Below, piece after piece: positions 22,401 through 34,502 of a stretch of 64,000 bases of DNA. The DNA comes from Warburgia ugandensis (taxonomy: Eukaryota; Streptophyta; Magnoliopsida; Canellales; Canellaceae), in assembly GCA_035236585.1 (NCBI GenBank), contig CP141132.1, forward strand, positions 20,063,945-20,127,944, written 5' to 3'. The notes below the pieces were generated by a model that did no database searches, was not told where the DNA came from, and saw only the letters and a program-made list of their open reading frames with translations. Made by a program: the position numbers and the translations under genes. Within the stretch, counting starts at the first letter, position 1. Each line of letters starts with the position of its first letter.

Positions 22401-23518
22401 CACATAGGCATCTATTCTCTAGAAATAATGAGGTAAGCAATGAAGATTAGCAACACACAAAATTAGAGACTGGTAGGTGCAAACCATTTAAGACTTTTTG
22501 AAGAAGAAAATCATGGAACTCCCATGGTAATTGACATTTAATTCAAGGGATTAGAAAGTTGAGATGAATGATGAGATGTGGTGCTTAAGATTGGATGAAG
22601 GGTGGATGATCATTGGCTAACATGGGATGAGATGGGAAAGAGATAAAAGATAAAGTTAGGTGATAGAATTAGCAAGTGGTAGGTGGCATGAGATATAGGA
22701 ACAATTTAAGGTGGAAGGTGCCACCCTTTTAGGAGGTGCATCTTCTCCCTTGTAAAAATGGTGGAGACCCTATTTTGTGGTTGCGAAGAGGAATGAAAAT
22801 GAAAATAAAAGATGGATTCTCTCTCTTGATTGGTCCACTCATACATGCATATCTAATCTCAAACAAAATCCTTGCAGCTATTCCTTGAAATTCACTATTT
22901 TAGCATAGGATAATTGTTTGAAATCTTCATCCAATCGTGTGGCTCCATGTGGAATGGCTATCATAGCTTGTTGGGTTGCTTTGATGGCTCATTACTTGAT
23001 ACCTTGAGTGGCTAATTCCCTTGGCTTCAATGACTTGAATTGCTTGGCTTCTCCTTGATGGCTTATGTGGCTCTCATGGCTCTTCTTCATGCAAATGGGG
23101 TGAATTTATATGGAATTTACTTTGGGCCCATTATAATTACCTTTGATTCTTTCAATTGCTTTTTCCTTGCCCTAGGATGATCTTGAACTTTGATTGAGCT
23201 TTAAAATAGTAAAATTTAAGTCATTGCCCTCTCATTTGATCATAATATCCAAATCTTATTGTGACCAATCTCAACCATTGGATCATCTTCTTACTACCTA
23301 CAAAAGATAAAAAATCCTAATTAAATCTTAGAATATTATGATGATTCACATACTTATCTGGATTAGCTCGTAAACCTGCAAAACATCAAACTTTAAATCA
23401 ATAGCTCAGAAATACATATGTTATGAATTTTGAAAAAAACTCCTATGATAATGCATTGTAATTTATAACACATGGATTGCTAATTGGGTACTTTTTATAC
23501 AGAAGTTAATATTTATCA
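22401..23518 (-). mobile_element. Athila-like LTR (family 1), minus strand, U5 end missing
   Basis: The TG end is at 23518 (TGATAAATATTAACTTC on the minus strand), directly after a G11 polypurine tract. It aligns with the plus-strand LTRs at 25323 and 36338: the start with GTATAAAAAGTACCCAATTA, the splice-like block near 23299-23357, and the GGAGATGCACCT/GGTGGCACCT blocks. The U5 end with the GTACTTGCAC motif is absent, so the copy is truncated at about 22401 against the neighbouring gag. Confidence 0.75.
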
Positions 23519-23532
23519 CCCCCCCCCCCAAC
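23519..23532 (-). other. Polypurine tract
   Basis: On the minus strand GTTGGGGGGGGGGG directly precedes the LTR start TGATAAAT. It primes plus-strand DNA synthesis in LTR elements and fixes the 3' LTR boundary. The run of 11 C on the plus strand is the longest homopolymeric C run I noticed in the window. Confidence 0.85.
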
Positions 23533-24779
23533 TAGTATTTTGCTAGTCCTAAATAGAACATATGAAAAATCATGAAAATAAATTAGTTGCCATTTTTGTA
23601 GGTATACATAATTGCGTTTAGCACATGCAACAAGACCTTAAACCCCCAAGTTCCTCCTAGTGGATGAGTTAAGCCCTATGAGGGTTTATAGTGAATATAC
23701 CCACCAAATGAAATAAGGCTAAATTCATTTACTTATCTTAGAGAATTGTCATTTACTAATACGCTATTGACTTTAACAACTTAATAAAGATCAACAAAAA
23801 ATTCTAGAAGTTACCCATATACAAGAGCCATTTTATTAAGTTATATCTCTGAGTGTTATGGTGTATAGGCTACATCAGTCTGAACTTCTAAATAGATATG
23901 CTATACTCCATTGGAAAGATGTCTTGACATCAAATTCTCACTGATATACACTCAAAAATAAAGCTCACAAATAAAAATGGTCAAACAAAATTCTCTCACT
24001 ATATTGCACCTTAAGATCAATAGCTCTTTAGATAGGACTAAACATAGGCTAGGGATAAGTTCTGAAAGGAAGGGTACAAGTACTCAAAGTTTCAAATCTG
24101 AGTAAAGGTCTTCAATTGTTGTTAAACAACTTTCCTTTTGATTGTACTAAAGTGAATATCTTTTCTATTTTTCCTTTCTTTTCTTTTCTTTTCTTTTCTC
24201 AACTTTTCTTTTCTTTTGTTTTTATTTTTGAAAAAATAATATTTTTCTTTGAAGAAAGGCTTTCCTATGTACACACTTGGATATATTTCACTTCTTAGAC
24301 TTTTGTCCTTTTTTCTACTTTTTCTATTCATTTTTGAAAATAAGTAATGAATATTTTAATTGGGTTTTGGGGTCAAGGTAAATGGGGTTTTGAAAAGAAA
24401 AGGCTTACTAAGAGACTTAAAGGGCCCAATTAGTGGCATAATATATTGGCTAGACATAATGTCTTTGGGCTAACAAAAGAATGGCCTACATCTTTTCCTA
24501 AGTTTCTTAAAATCTATCAAATACAATAAATATTTAGGAAATAAATTTAGTACTCTTATTATTATTCTTGACAATTGACTGAAACAAAGAACATAGGGAT
24601 CTCTCAAATTAATGTTCACTGAAGAAATTATAGAGTTACATATAACCCTTAGAAAAATGATACCCTAATACTCACTCACTGGGTATATAGTTCTACACTG
24701 ATTCTCGTCAGGTCTCTAAGTCATAACCATCCATTAGTCTAGACTATGTACTATGTGTTAAAAATTGATGTGGTTGAGA
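23533..24779 (-). mobile_element. 3' noncoding region of a third Athila-like element
   Basis: It parallels 34503-36322 and 38331-40169 (plus strand) and 13960-17960 (minus). It carries GTGAATATACCCACC near the LTR, the block GGTTCTGAAAGGAAGGGTA type near 24060, and an uninterrupted copy (24241-24300) of the site where the 14243-17070 solo LTR inserted elsewhere. Short opposed frames at 24116-24331 are low-complexity artefacts. The coding part of this element is not present; at about 24780 the sequence changes to a plus-strand chromovirus. Confidence 0.75.
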
Positions 24780-24789
24780 CAGATGAGTG

Positions 24790-25300
24790 AACAATAACAT
24801 GCTTTTGTGCGAATTGGAAAAGGACATTAGAGGCATAGTATATTTACATCAATACTAGTCAGTCATTAATGTGAGAAAGCTAGCTATGATTGTTAGAAGT
24901 AGTAGAAAGAAGTATATAAAAGTGGTAGTTTCAAACCTTATGCAAAAAGAACACTTTCAATAGAGGGAGTGTTTCATCTTCTAAGTGGACACTTAGGCCT
25001 AAAATTCAATCTAATCAAACTAACAATGATGATAAGTAGCCAGGGTCCTCTAGTTCTACCATGAGGAGATGCTTTAAAAGCTAAGGGCTTAGACATATTA
25101 CCTCTGAATGTTCAAACCACGAAGTGGTCATTATGATTGAAGAATATGAGTATGAAGAAGAAGGGTCACAATCAGGTTTTGAAGGAGAAGATGACACAAT
25201 TATTGGTGATCAAAGTGAGATGTTGGTGGTGCATTGGAGCTTGAGTTTCATTAACAAGGATAATGATGATTGGCTATGCTATGTCATCAATGTTTACTTA
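24790..25300 (+). pseudogene. gag C-terminus and zinc knuckle of an older chromovirus
   Basis: Plus-strand fragments read LEKDIRGIVYLHQY (end of the gag core), a basic region, then RCFKS, stop, GLRHITSEC, a CCHC knuckle whose second Cys is Ser, followed by the long frame from 25124 with EEYEYEEEGSQSGFEGEDDT, IIGDQSEMLVV and NKDNDDWL, the acidic linker before protease in plant chromoviruses. The knuckle binds the RNA genome. The continuation (protease) is found at 42415 after intervening elements, and RT at 44264. Confidence 0.75.
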
Positions 25301-25322
25301 AAATTATTGCAAGTACACATAT

Positions 25323-27970
25323 TGATGAGTGTTCAATTTTACATAAAAAGTACCCAATTAGTTGTCCATGTGTTACAAACTATAGTGTTTTTTCAAAAAT
25401 TTGTAACACATGCATTTCTAACCTAATAATTCAAAAGTTTGACATTTTGCAGTTTCATAGACTAATCTAGAGTAGGTATGTGAATAAACTTTTTTTTTTT
25501 ATGATTTACTTAGAATATTTTATCTTTTTCAGGTGATAGGATGGTAATCCAACAACCAAGATTGATTGAGATGAGGATTGGAGCCATTGATGAGGCTTCC
25601 TAGTCTAACTAGGAAACCTAAGCAAACCAATGTGTAAATATCATCAATATAAGGTGTTATCAAGGATCAAGATCATCTTAAGGCAAGCAAAGGATGAAAT
25701 AGGAAGAGCTAAAGGTGATTAAAATGGGCCCCTCCATGAGCCATGCATTTCCACCACCTTTGCATGGGAGCCATTTAAGCCACTTTATCCATATAAGCCA
25801 TGAGAGAAGGTGACAAGCTAAGGAAATCAAGCCAAGCCATCAATGCCATGGGTGTGATCCATGAAACTAAGCCAAATGAGCCCTTAACGTGAGCCATTAT
25901 AGCCACTTAAGCCAATGCTTCATGAAGTGATACTAGCAAAGGAGAATTTCACTTAATTATCTTAAACTAAGAAGTGGGTTTTCAAGAGAATAATTAAGAG
26001 AGATTTTGGGGGAAAATGAAAATGGGTAAGCATGCATGTGGACCAGTAGGAATAACAAACTTTAGGAATAACACACTTTATTTTCCTTTTTTTCCCATCT
26101 ATTTTCCACTATTTTCTCTCTCTCCAACCTTATCTCCAAAATCATCCCATGATTTCCACTTGGGGGAGATGCACCTTCCTAAGAAGGTGGCACCTCCCAA
26201 TTTCCTAAAGTCACTTAGCCCAATTCATCCAAGCCACCTAATCACCTTCTATTTTCACCTTATCTCTTTCTCTCTCTCCATCCTTATCTCCATCTATTTA
26301 TTTCCTATTCCATAAGGCTCTCCATGTAAACATCATTTTAGAAGGGGGGAGACACCCTCTCCTAAAAAGGTGGTGCCTCTCACCTTGTCCGACCTTGTTG
26401 CCATCTTGCCTCCACCTTAGGTGTCCTCTTAGTTGTCATAGATTACCCAATCCTTCCATGACACCTAACCTCTCTCTAGTTCCACATTCCATACCTATTA
26501 GGATTCTTTTAGAAGGCAGCCACCACATATAAAACCCTTAAGAATTTCAATGTGAAAGACATATGGGAAAAGGGGAGAATGCACCCTCTTAAGGAGGCAT
26601 CTCCACCCTTCTCTTCTTCCCAAGTCATCAATGTTGTTTCTGTTCCTTGGCAACCCATCTTATCCAGCTATTCCATGCCTCTTTTATTTGGTGTTTTCTC
26701 TCTTGAAGTCTTCAAAGTTTAGGTTAGTTGTCTTCGATTTCCTTGTTTGATTGCTTTACTTATTCCTTGAGTTTATGCTTATCTCCTTTGATTTGTTTTA
26801 GTTTCTTTTCATTTTTACCCTTGTTTTAATCCCTCAGGTACTTGAATCTAAGGACTATAACTCTTTAGTAGTGACACCCAAAAGAGTGTAGTTCTTAGAT
26901 CAAGTTCCTTGCGAATCTTTTTTCGTAAGTTCTTTGCTATCTAATGCTTTCTTTTCCCTCTTGTTTTCCTTAGATAATTTTGGAATACATACATGCTTAC
27001 TATTGACTAATAATTTGTTGATTTAAGAAGGTTTTGGATTGTGTTTTAGGGTTGATTAAGATCAAGTTTTATTCATTGTAATAGGGCACAATTTTTCAGA
27101 TTCGATGTACATGTATTATGCACACCATTTCTATGTAATTTCCCTTTGATTCAATAAAGCTATTTGAAATTCTTGGTTCATGCTTGTTTCTAGTAGCTAA
27201 ATACTTTAGATCTTGAATGTGTTATGGCATAAAAAGTGCTTATTACAATGCTTTTCATGTCTAATTGATTGGATGTTCAAAAACATCATGTTGCAAGAAT
27301 TTTTCAATGTATTGTTCATGCCTAATTTTTAACATCTTATGCATATTGTTTACTTGATTCTTTTAAAACCCATTTTGATTTTTAAGTTGTTTACTTAGTG
27401 CATCAATTATATTGATGTTGTTAGGCTTTTAAATTCAGTAATCATGTCATTTTCTAATCCATGAACCATGGCACCATATCATGGATCATGCACATGGTAC
27501 TTGGGTTCTTTTGGTTTAATTATTCATTTTATAGTTTGATTTGAGTTTACATTCCATTAATTACTTATTTGCATCTTAATTTAGGAAGTTTCTAATTTTA
27601 GTTAGGTAAGTATTATTTTTAGAAAGTCTGAGTTTAGCAAAGTTTCAATTTGTAACAAGTTCTTTAAGTTCATCTTTCCAAGAATAATTCATCTTAGTTT
27701 TGCATTAGTTAATGTTTTAGAATGTATGTTTCAAAAAGTTTCCAAATTTATGTTTGCTTACTTTCAGCATATTTCCACATTTCATGTTTCTAATTTATGT
27801 CATGTTTCCATGTTAATTCACTCCTTAGTTTAGGGTAAAAAACCAACTTTCTTTGACAAGGTCAAATAGTTTAAATAAAGGTATATCTAACATAAAACTA
27901 TGAGATTCCTTGCAGGATTGATCTCACTTGCAAGCAATACTACTTTGATTCATGAACTTGCAGGTAAAAT
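25323..27970 (+). mobile_element. Athila-like LTR (family 1), plus strand
   Basis: Starts TGATGAGTGTTCAATTTTAC, homologous to the LTR starts at 36338 (plus) and 23518 (minus). Inside are GGAGATGCACCTTCC and GGTGGCACCTCCC blocks, a TATA-like CATATAAAACC at about 26526, a GTGACACCCAAAAGAGT block near 26870 shared with 37561, and AATAAAGC near 27156 as a possible poly(A) signal. It ends around 27970 after ACTTGCAAGCAATACTACTT, the decayed U5 motif. It may be a solo LTR or belong to a scrambled element; no clean target duplication was confirmed. Confidence 0.7.
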
Positions 27971-28060
27971 TTTTAAGCTACACCACGGATCTATTGAAAT
28001 GTAGATGTGCAAGTACAAGTTGATCCCATGAGTATTCAATTTTAAAATTCAGAATTTTAA
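27900..28060. repeat. Head-to-head inverted LTR ends
   Basis: The plus-strand U5 end (about 27915-27965) and a reverse-oriented U5 end (about 27975-28040, with GTGCAAGTACAAGTTGATCCC) face each other with almost no spacer. The two arms are diverged copies of one motif, giving an imperfect inverted repeat. Confidence 0.6.
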
Positions 28061-28484
28061 TTACAATCTAGCTTAAAGTATCCTAACATAGCAAAGTAAT
28101 ATGAATCAAATGAGAAAAATATAATTAACTATCAATTATACTAAAATAATAAATTAAAAAAATTAAGAAATCTAGGGTTTTTGAGTCCAACACACTAGAA
28201 TCATAAACACTCATAAAAAAAAAAAATCATAGATTTAATATTTCATATGTTAGTATAACATCCATTGTATTAAATCATGGAAGATATATGTTTTAAAATA
28301 CCTAATTCTTATATTTTATCAACTCCCATAATTTGTTTGCCTCAACCTATGTGTTCCAAGCATAGCTTGTATTTTTAACAATTACAAACTATCTGACAGT
28401 CCATACATATTAAGCTAATTAATATATCATAACTAGTCCTAAACTATGAAAAATACCTAATAATTCCCATAAAAAGAGTATGAG

Positions 28485-28520
<36 letters not shown>

Positions 28521-30358
28521 ACACACACACACACATAAAGTTAGATAGCTTGTCATAAATGTTAATAATCTGAATTCCTAAATGTAATAGTCACTTCTAT
28601 ATGAATGAAGTTAGAAATTTTTATGTGGTTTCATCCCTATCTCATATATAAAACTTAGCTACTTAAGGTTAAGTTGAAAAGTACACTCAAATTTAGCCTA
28701 GAAATATAGCCTAAATAACAATATGAAAATGTCTAAAAATTAACCTAATTATCACCTAACATGATCACTTCCTAAACTATAAAATAATAATGAAATAATC
28801 ATTAAAAAAGGAAAAAAAAATTCATCCTAAAATTAGTAGAAAAATTTCCTAAAAATTATTAGAATTCTACCCTAAAAGTAGCAAAAAACAAATGGGAAAA
28901 GAGTTCTTAAGTTAGCTTAGGTTAGCAAAGTTTCTATCCATGATTAGGAATGGTGAAAGACCATCCTAGGGTGGCTAAAAACCTCACTAAATTCTAGGCT
29001 AATCGTGGCATAAAATTAAGTTGACAATATAGACTAAAACAAAACACAGACTATAACTTAAGCATGTATATCTTTCTAAAAAAATAATGCTAAACTCCTA
29101 AATACTAACGTCTAAACATCCTAACTCAATATTCAAAATAAAAAAATAAGAATAATTGAATAAAACTCTAAAGCAAAGATGAAGGAAATAAGAACAAATT
29201 AAACTATATTAGGAAACTAAAATGAAATTCTAAACTGAACTGGAACGAAACATGTATAATCTATACAATAGAACATTAAAATTAACAATAGAATCAAGAA
29301 ATTTATTGATACATCATCTTTACAACATCACAAGAGTAAATATATTTAAAAAAATAGAACAAGAACTTCCCTAGATTGGAAGTAGGTGCCTAAGATTACC
29401 CTTGATATGTCACATATTGAAAAGCCTCCTAATATCAACTCTAAGCCAAGCAAGAAATATGAATCTCCCTTCAAACACAACTAATAATACTCTTTTTCTC
29501 TTGATGTGTTAATCATCAAAGAGAAGAGAGAAAACCCAAAGCAAGCCACATCCTCCAAGTGAAACAAATTCTAAGTATGTCTACCTTCTTCTTCCCAGTG
29601 TGCAAACATGTTCAATCCCAATCTCCTTTTCAAAGACATCCAAAGGTGCCTTCTATCCAGTGTAAAAAATTGTAACTCTAAGAAGGAAGAGAGTGAGACA
29701 TCCAAAGACTCCCTTTCTATTGCTAAAAACAAAAAAAGAAAGAAAAGAAAATTGTTGAGCCCCAAAGAGAGGTGAGAGAGACATCCTTCTCCAAAAACCT
29801 TACAACTCCTCTTCACATAATTATGTTGGATAGTTTCCTCCATATCCTCCAATCTCATTGGTCCATCTCAGAGTTCTTTCCTTGAATCTTAGTTTAGAAT
29901 GTCAAAAAATTGTCTAAATTCATCCTCTTCTCTCTCTCTCTCTAGCTTCTCCTAAGAATCCTCTAAAATATCCAATCCTTTCCCATGCAAAAAATATCTC
30001 ATTTAGGAGCTCTTAGGAGAGCCATAAGTTAGATAAACATGATTATTTGTGATTGTAGATTTTTTATTTTTTATTCACTAAAGTAGATGTTTCTTTTTCC
30101 TATTTTTTAACCATATAATAGTCCATTATTTTCTCATGGAAAACACCTCCCTACACGTGGAAAACAAATTTTCTCTATGTGGATCCCCTTGGATAAGTCA
30201 ATGAGAGAAAGAGAGAGAATAAGTCTGCAAGTGGGCCCTAGGCTTCAAAACTTTTTTGATTTAAAAGTGGATATGTGTGTCTCTTCTTTGGGCTTGTCTG
30301 GCTTTACTTAGAAGCTTTTAAGGTTTGATGATTGCATACATGCATACATGTAGTATCT
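27976..30358 (-). mobile_element. Probable minus-strand LTR fragment
   Basis: The left end carries a reversed Athila-like U5 end. The remainder is AT-rich with no coding domain. A minus-strand frame at 29571-29858 shows no family motif. I could not find the TG end on the right, where a plus-strand LTR begins at 30359, so the right limit is provisional. Confidence 0.4.
28486..28534 (+). repeat. (TA)n followed by (AC)n microsatellite
   Basis: About 33 bp of alternating TA, then GG, then a 14-bp AC run. Confidence 0.95.
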
Positions 30359-32016
30359 TGATGGTAAGAGTCCATTATTATATAAATTATCCTCATTTAG
30401 CATGACCTTTGATATATTTTTAAGATATTATTTAACTTATATGAAAAAAATATCATTTGAAATTTTTATAATCTAATCGTAATTTGGTAAATTTTCAAGG
30501 TTAGATGAAGATCTGAGGTAAGTATGTGTAAAATCAAATTATATAGTACTAATTAGGTTATAGATCAAGCTAATCAACATCCCAGGTCTCTGATCAAGCT
30601 TAGATTAAATTGGACAGCTTAGATCAATTCAGATTATCTAGATCAAAATCAAGAAGCAAGGACTCTAGTTCAATCCTCAAACATCAATTCCAAACCATGA
30701 ACACAAGAAAATTTAGAATGATATGGGATTTTATGTTTAAAGATGAAAATTGAAAAGGATGAAGAGAGAGGAAATAGTTTCCTAAGAGGAACAATGCGTG
30801 CATAGGTTGGTGAATAGGGGTACTTTGTAGCTTCAATGCTTGACAAAAATCTCTAAAACTTAGTTCATTGGATAGAGGACATCAAAGAGAAAAAGACCTA
30901 GGTGTTTGACTTTCAATTTTCATTTTAAATCATGTAACTTGAATTGATTAAAGTTAGCCACTTGCTACTATTTGCAAGAATAGTAAGAGTGAGTTACTTA
31001 AAGTTTTGTAGCTTTAATTTGGTTTATGTGACAAGTTTTTGAATGATCTAATCCTTTGTTTATATTTTTATTTGAGTTAGAAAGTGTTTCATATAAATTT
31101 TTTTAAAATTTAATGGTCGAATTTGTTTAATTTTATAAAATAATCTTGAAAGGTATTATTGTGCAGGTTGGTAAACAACTTATGTTTGTGATTGAATATC
31201 TTAATTTCTATTGAAATCTAATCATACAATCAAATTTATTGATATAAAATTGTTCTATGTTCCAAGTTTCATTGAAAAATTCTATTAGAAAGTAGAAGAA
31301 ATCAATGGCCAAAGTTAGTGAAATGTCTGTGTATTCTGACATTTCGTGGATTATAAATAGAGATAGGATTATTCATGAATTGTGAATAGATAAGATAACT
31401 GCTTAGCTAGTATCAATGCATGTGATCATGCACTATCTCAATTATCCATTTCTTTTTTAGTAACACTCTATCACTTATAGACACAGTAAGAGGTATCGAT
31501 CTAGTATTTTAATTTGAAAAAAATTAAGAAAATTTGTGAATAGGATCTAATGTGTGACACATCCAAGAATGTAATCGATGATCTAAAAAAGAATCAATCT
31601 AAGCTGCCCAAACCTCACATTTTTTCCTTAGTCCATATCATCAAATTTTTTAAAGATCTGCATAATCCAGCAATTGAATCTTTAATTAGAGACTTAAGGG
31701 ATAGATTGATGAATGTTGATCAACTTAGATATGACCAGAGTTGAAGAATTTTATTTTGATCAAACTAGGAAAGTGGATTTTCACTAATATTTTGTTTAAT
31801 TTTTTGTCTTTTGAATTCAGAATTTTGTATTTTTCATTAATTCAATAGATCTTAGTTTCTAGTTCACTATTATTCAATTCCTATAATTTTTGTTAATTTG
31901 TGGCCAATTAAATGTTATTTAAAGTCCATTCTTTTTAAGTTGAGTCCCTGTGAGATCGACCGTACTTGCACATGCTATACTACAATAGCTCATGCACTTG
32001 CAAAAAAAAGTTAACA
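30359..32016 (+). mobile_element. Athila-like LTR (family 2), 5' copy
   Basis: Begins TGATGGTAAGAGTCCATTAT and ends GCAAAAAAAAGTTAACA, followed directly by a primer site, so it is a 5' LTR. It aligns throughout with 40170-42072 but lacks about 180 bp around the TATA box present there at 40748. The U5 end has GATCGACCGTACTTGCAC, then CTATACTACAATAGC and GCACTTGC. Confidence 0.85.
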
Positions 32017-32042
32017 ATTTTTAGAACCATTGTCAAGGACCC
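32017..32042 (+). other. Decayed primer-binding site, Athila/Tat type
   Basis: TTTTTAGAACCATTGTCAAG then GACCC follows the LTR. Against TTTTTGGCGCCGTTGCCGGG there are mostly G-to-A and C-to-T changes, the pattern left by cytosine methylation. Confidence 0.75.
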
Positions 32043-32879
32043 AATGGAGTTTTCATAAAATATAACAAAAATTCAAAAAAATCTAAATATAAAAAACATT
32101 AGGAATTGAATTTTTTTTATTATTTATCATTCTAGCCATTTTTAAGTTCATTTTTAAAATTTTCTTAGTGCATAATCACTTTATTTCTTGAATTTCAAAT
32201 TTATTGCTATCCTTTTATAAAGAAGCGATCTATTGTCACTCCAGTGGCTCTTGAGACGGTGGTTATAGTGGGTATCTTAAAATCTAAGTTATTTCCTTGG
32301 TCCATCTAAGAATCAAATAACATCCTTGTATGTAGCAATCCTAACCCTTGAACTTTAATTTAAAATCAAGTAGAAAGAGACTTAGGGTATCGAGCTCATA
32401 GGATCATTTTATAAGGACACAATCTATTATCACTCCAATAGCTCCTGAGCATTATGGTTATAGTGGGTGTCTTAAAATTCAAGTGATTTTCTCACGCCTT
32501 CCTTCGATGTTAGTTGAGGTATAAACACCTCCTAACAGGAGAATTGTATTAACCACTTTAGAGATGAACCCAACTAGTACGCAATAATCAAATCTAAAAA
32601 AAGAAAAAAAGAAGAAGAAAAAAAAAATAGGAGAAGATATCTAGATCTAGGTTAGAGAAGCTACCACCTATGCACTAAGGAAAGATAATCAAGACACTTC
32701 TTGATTAGCAACATACTAGGATTGGTTGTGCATCATTTAGCTTAGGAATTGTATTTAGATTGCATCATATAGTTAGGGTTTCCATTAAAAATAAAAAAAC
32801 TCATTCTTTGTATGTAATGATTTGTTTCGTTATATACAAAGTTGACAACAAAAGCCTCTTAAGAAGGGGATAGGTTTCA
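32043..32879 (+). other. Leader between primer site and gag
   Basis: Noncoding. It contains a direct repeat of about 65 bp: ATCTATTGTCACTCCAGTGG at 32229 and ATCTATTATCACTCCAATAG at 32428, each followed by GGTTATAGTGGGT and a TCTTAAAAT block. The reverse complement of this arrangement is seen at 50200-50340, so the leader is shared by Athila-like elements on both strands. Confidence 0.65.
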
Positions 32880-34160
32880 TAGGTTAGATACATTGATGGA
32901 TAGGTTAGATATTATAGAAAGTCAATTGCTTAGGATAATAGCTTCTAGGAAAGCTATTTCATAACCTCCATACCATAATGACTTACTTATTCTGAACCTA
33001 AATATCCCACTCCTTCATGCTCATCATGCTCCATGTACAATGAATACTATCATGAGCTAGTGGATGCACCTAATGCATTTGCACTTCTTAGCAATAACTA
33101 TTATCTTGAGACAAACTATCAAAATTGATGGGCTAGCCATCATGAACAACCATGGTCTCAGGATTTTTAGCCATATCAGGAAGAACCATCATGGTCCCAC
33201 CCTGATCCACACTATCATGATTATCCAGAATATCAGGGTCAACCATCATGGGTTCAACCTAATCAGCCCTTTTTCAGTACCTCAATGTCATAGTAATACC
33301 AACCCTATGAGTCATTCTCTCTATGATAGAAGGCACAATCATTAGATGAGATGCAAAATAAAGAATGTTTGCAACAACTTAGTGAAACAATTGATCAAAA
33401 TCTTATTGCAGTTACCAATTGAGCTGAGGAAATGGAGCAAATTAGGGAGGAGAGTGAAAGGACACTTGAAAGAGTTTCACAAGTGGGAACTACCAATTCT
33501 TGTTGAATCTCAGAGCTTTTCACCAACCTTGACCATTGATGATGATGATAGGTTGGAAATATCTTATGATTATTCTAAGCCACAAAGCCCACATCCATCC
33601 ATAAAAACCTCTAACTCATATCTACTCAAGCAATGTCCTACTCCTTGTTACGATTATGATGAAGAGACTTCCATTGATAAAGAAGATGAGTAGAAACATC
33701 TAACTCAAGTCCTCTAAAATCGTATCCTGCATATTTTTATGAATTTAATGAAGACACATCCATTGAGGGGAATGAATTGTTGAATACTTTGCCTTTAATG
33801 GATACTTCCCAATGATAAGCCAGAGTAGAAACCCCTATAAAGCTTGAAATACAAATTCACCCTTAAAATATAGAAGATGTACATAATTGGGATCTACAAA
33901 TCTTATTTGAAAAGCCACTAGATAGTGATTTAAGCCCACTTGAAACCTTACATATGCCCACAGAACAGGAAGAAGAAGAGTCAGTTGATGTACTAACCCT
34001 ACATCAAACTACTCTAGGGTCCACATTAGAAGATACTCTAGGTTTAAGCCTAACCATGTCTTGGCCTCTAGTAACACAAGAACAACCTTTTAGGAAAGGG
34101 CAAAGTCCACTTATACCCTTATTTCAGGACAACATAAGGGAAATAGAGAAAATAGATTAA
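32880..34160 (+). pseudogene. gag-like protein of a non-autonomous Athila-like element
   Basis: One long plus-strand frame, broken by stops, reads YHELVDAPNAFALLSNNYYL, then a Trp/Pro-rich region (WASHHEQPWSQDF, PYQEEPSWSHPDPHYHDY, PEYQGQPSWVQPNQPFFSTS), then a coiled-coil-like stretch (SLDEMQNKECLQQLSETIDQ, EEMEQIREESERTLERVSQV). A highly acidic tail follows in frames at 33490-33693 and 33954-34160. The position after the leader is that of gag, and the Trp/Pro region sits where NTYNPGWRNHPNFSW-type sequence usually lies. No protease, RT or integrase follows. Confidence 0.6.
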
Positions 34161-34241
34161 TTGAATATAGTGGTCAAAGTTATCCCAAAATTTGGTCCAG
34201 AATGGGACAATTCATCTTGAATTGATCCCAAGAAATGCACG

Positions 34242-34502
34242 GTGAGTCCAAATGTCATTGAATTACCACCACCTCAATTTTTGAGATGGAGGGATTATAT
34301 TAACCATGGTGAAATCATAAAAATGGGGGATCATCAATATGATTCCCCACAACTTAAAATTGTGGTGGTCTACTCTGTCTTAATGTTACCACCACCAAAA
34401 ATTTTAGGGTGGAGGAAATATATAGACTACAGTGAGGTTCTGAAGTGGTGTGAGAAATCTTGTCATTTCATTGCTAGGATTAGGATCAAGAGAATTAGTT
34501 GA
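34242..34502 (+). pseudogene. Conserved C-terminal tail, internally repeated
   Basis: An 86-residue frame contains two related units, ELPPPQFLRWRDYINHGEII and MLPPPKILGWRKYIDYSEVL, then KWCEK. The second unit matches the minus-strand tail at 1563-1690 (GWQIYIDYRQILKW). It lies between the acidic gag-like frame and the 3' noncoding region. The function is unknown. Confidence 0.55.

Noticed and set aside
24116..24331. Opposed Phe/Ser-rich and Lys/Arg-rich frames
   Set aside because: Low-complexity TTTTC/GAAAA tract in a 3' noncoding region; homologous tract at 14150-14220 is interrupted.
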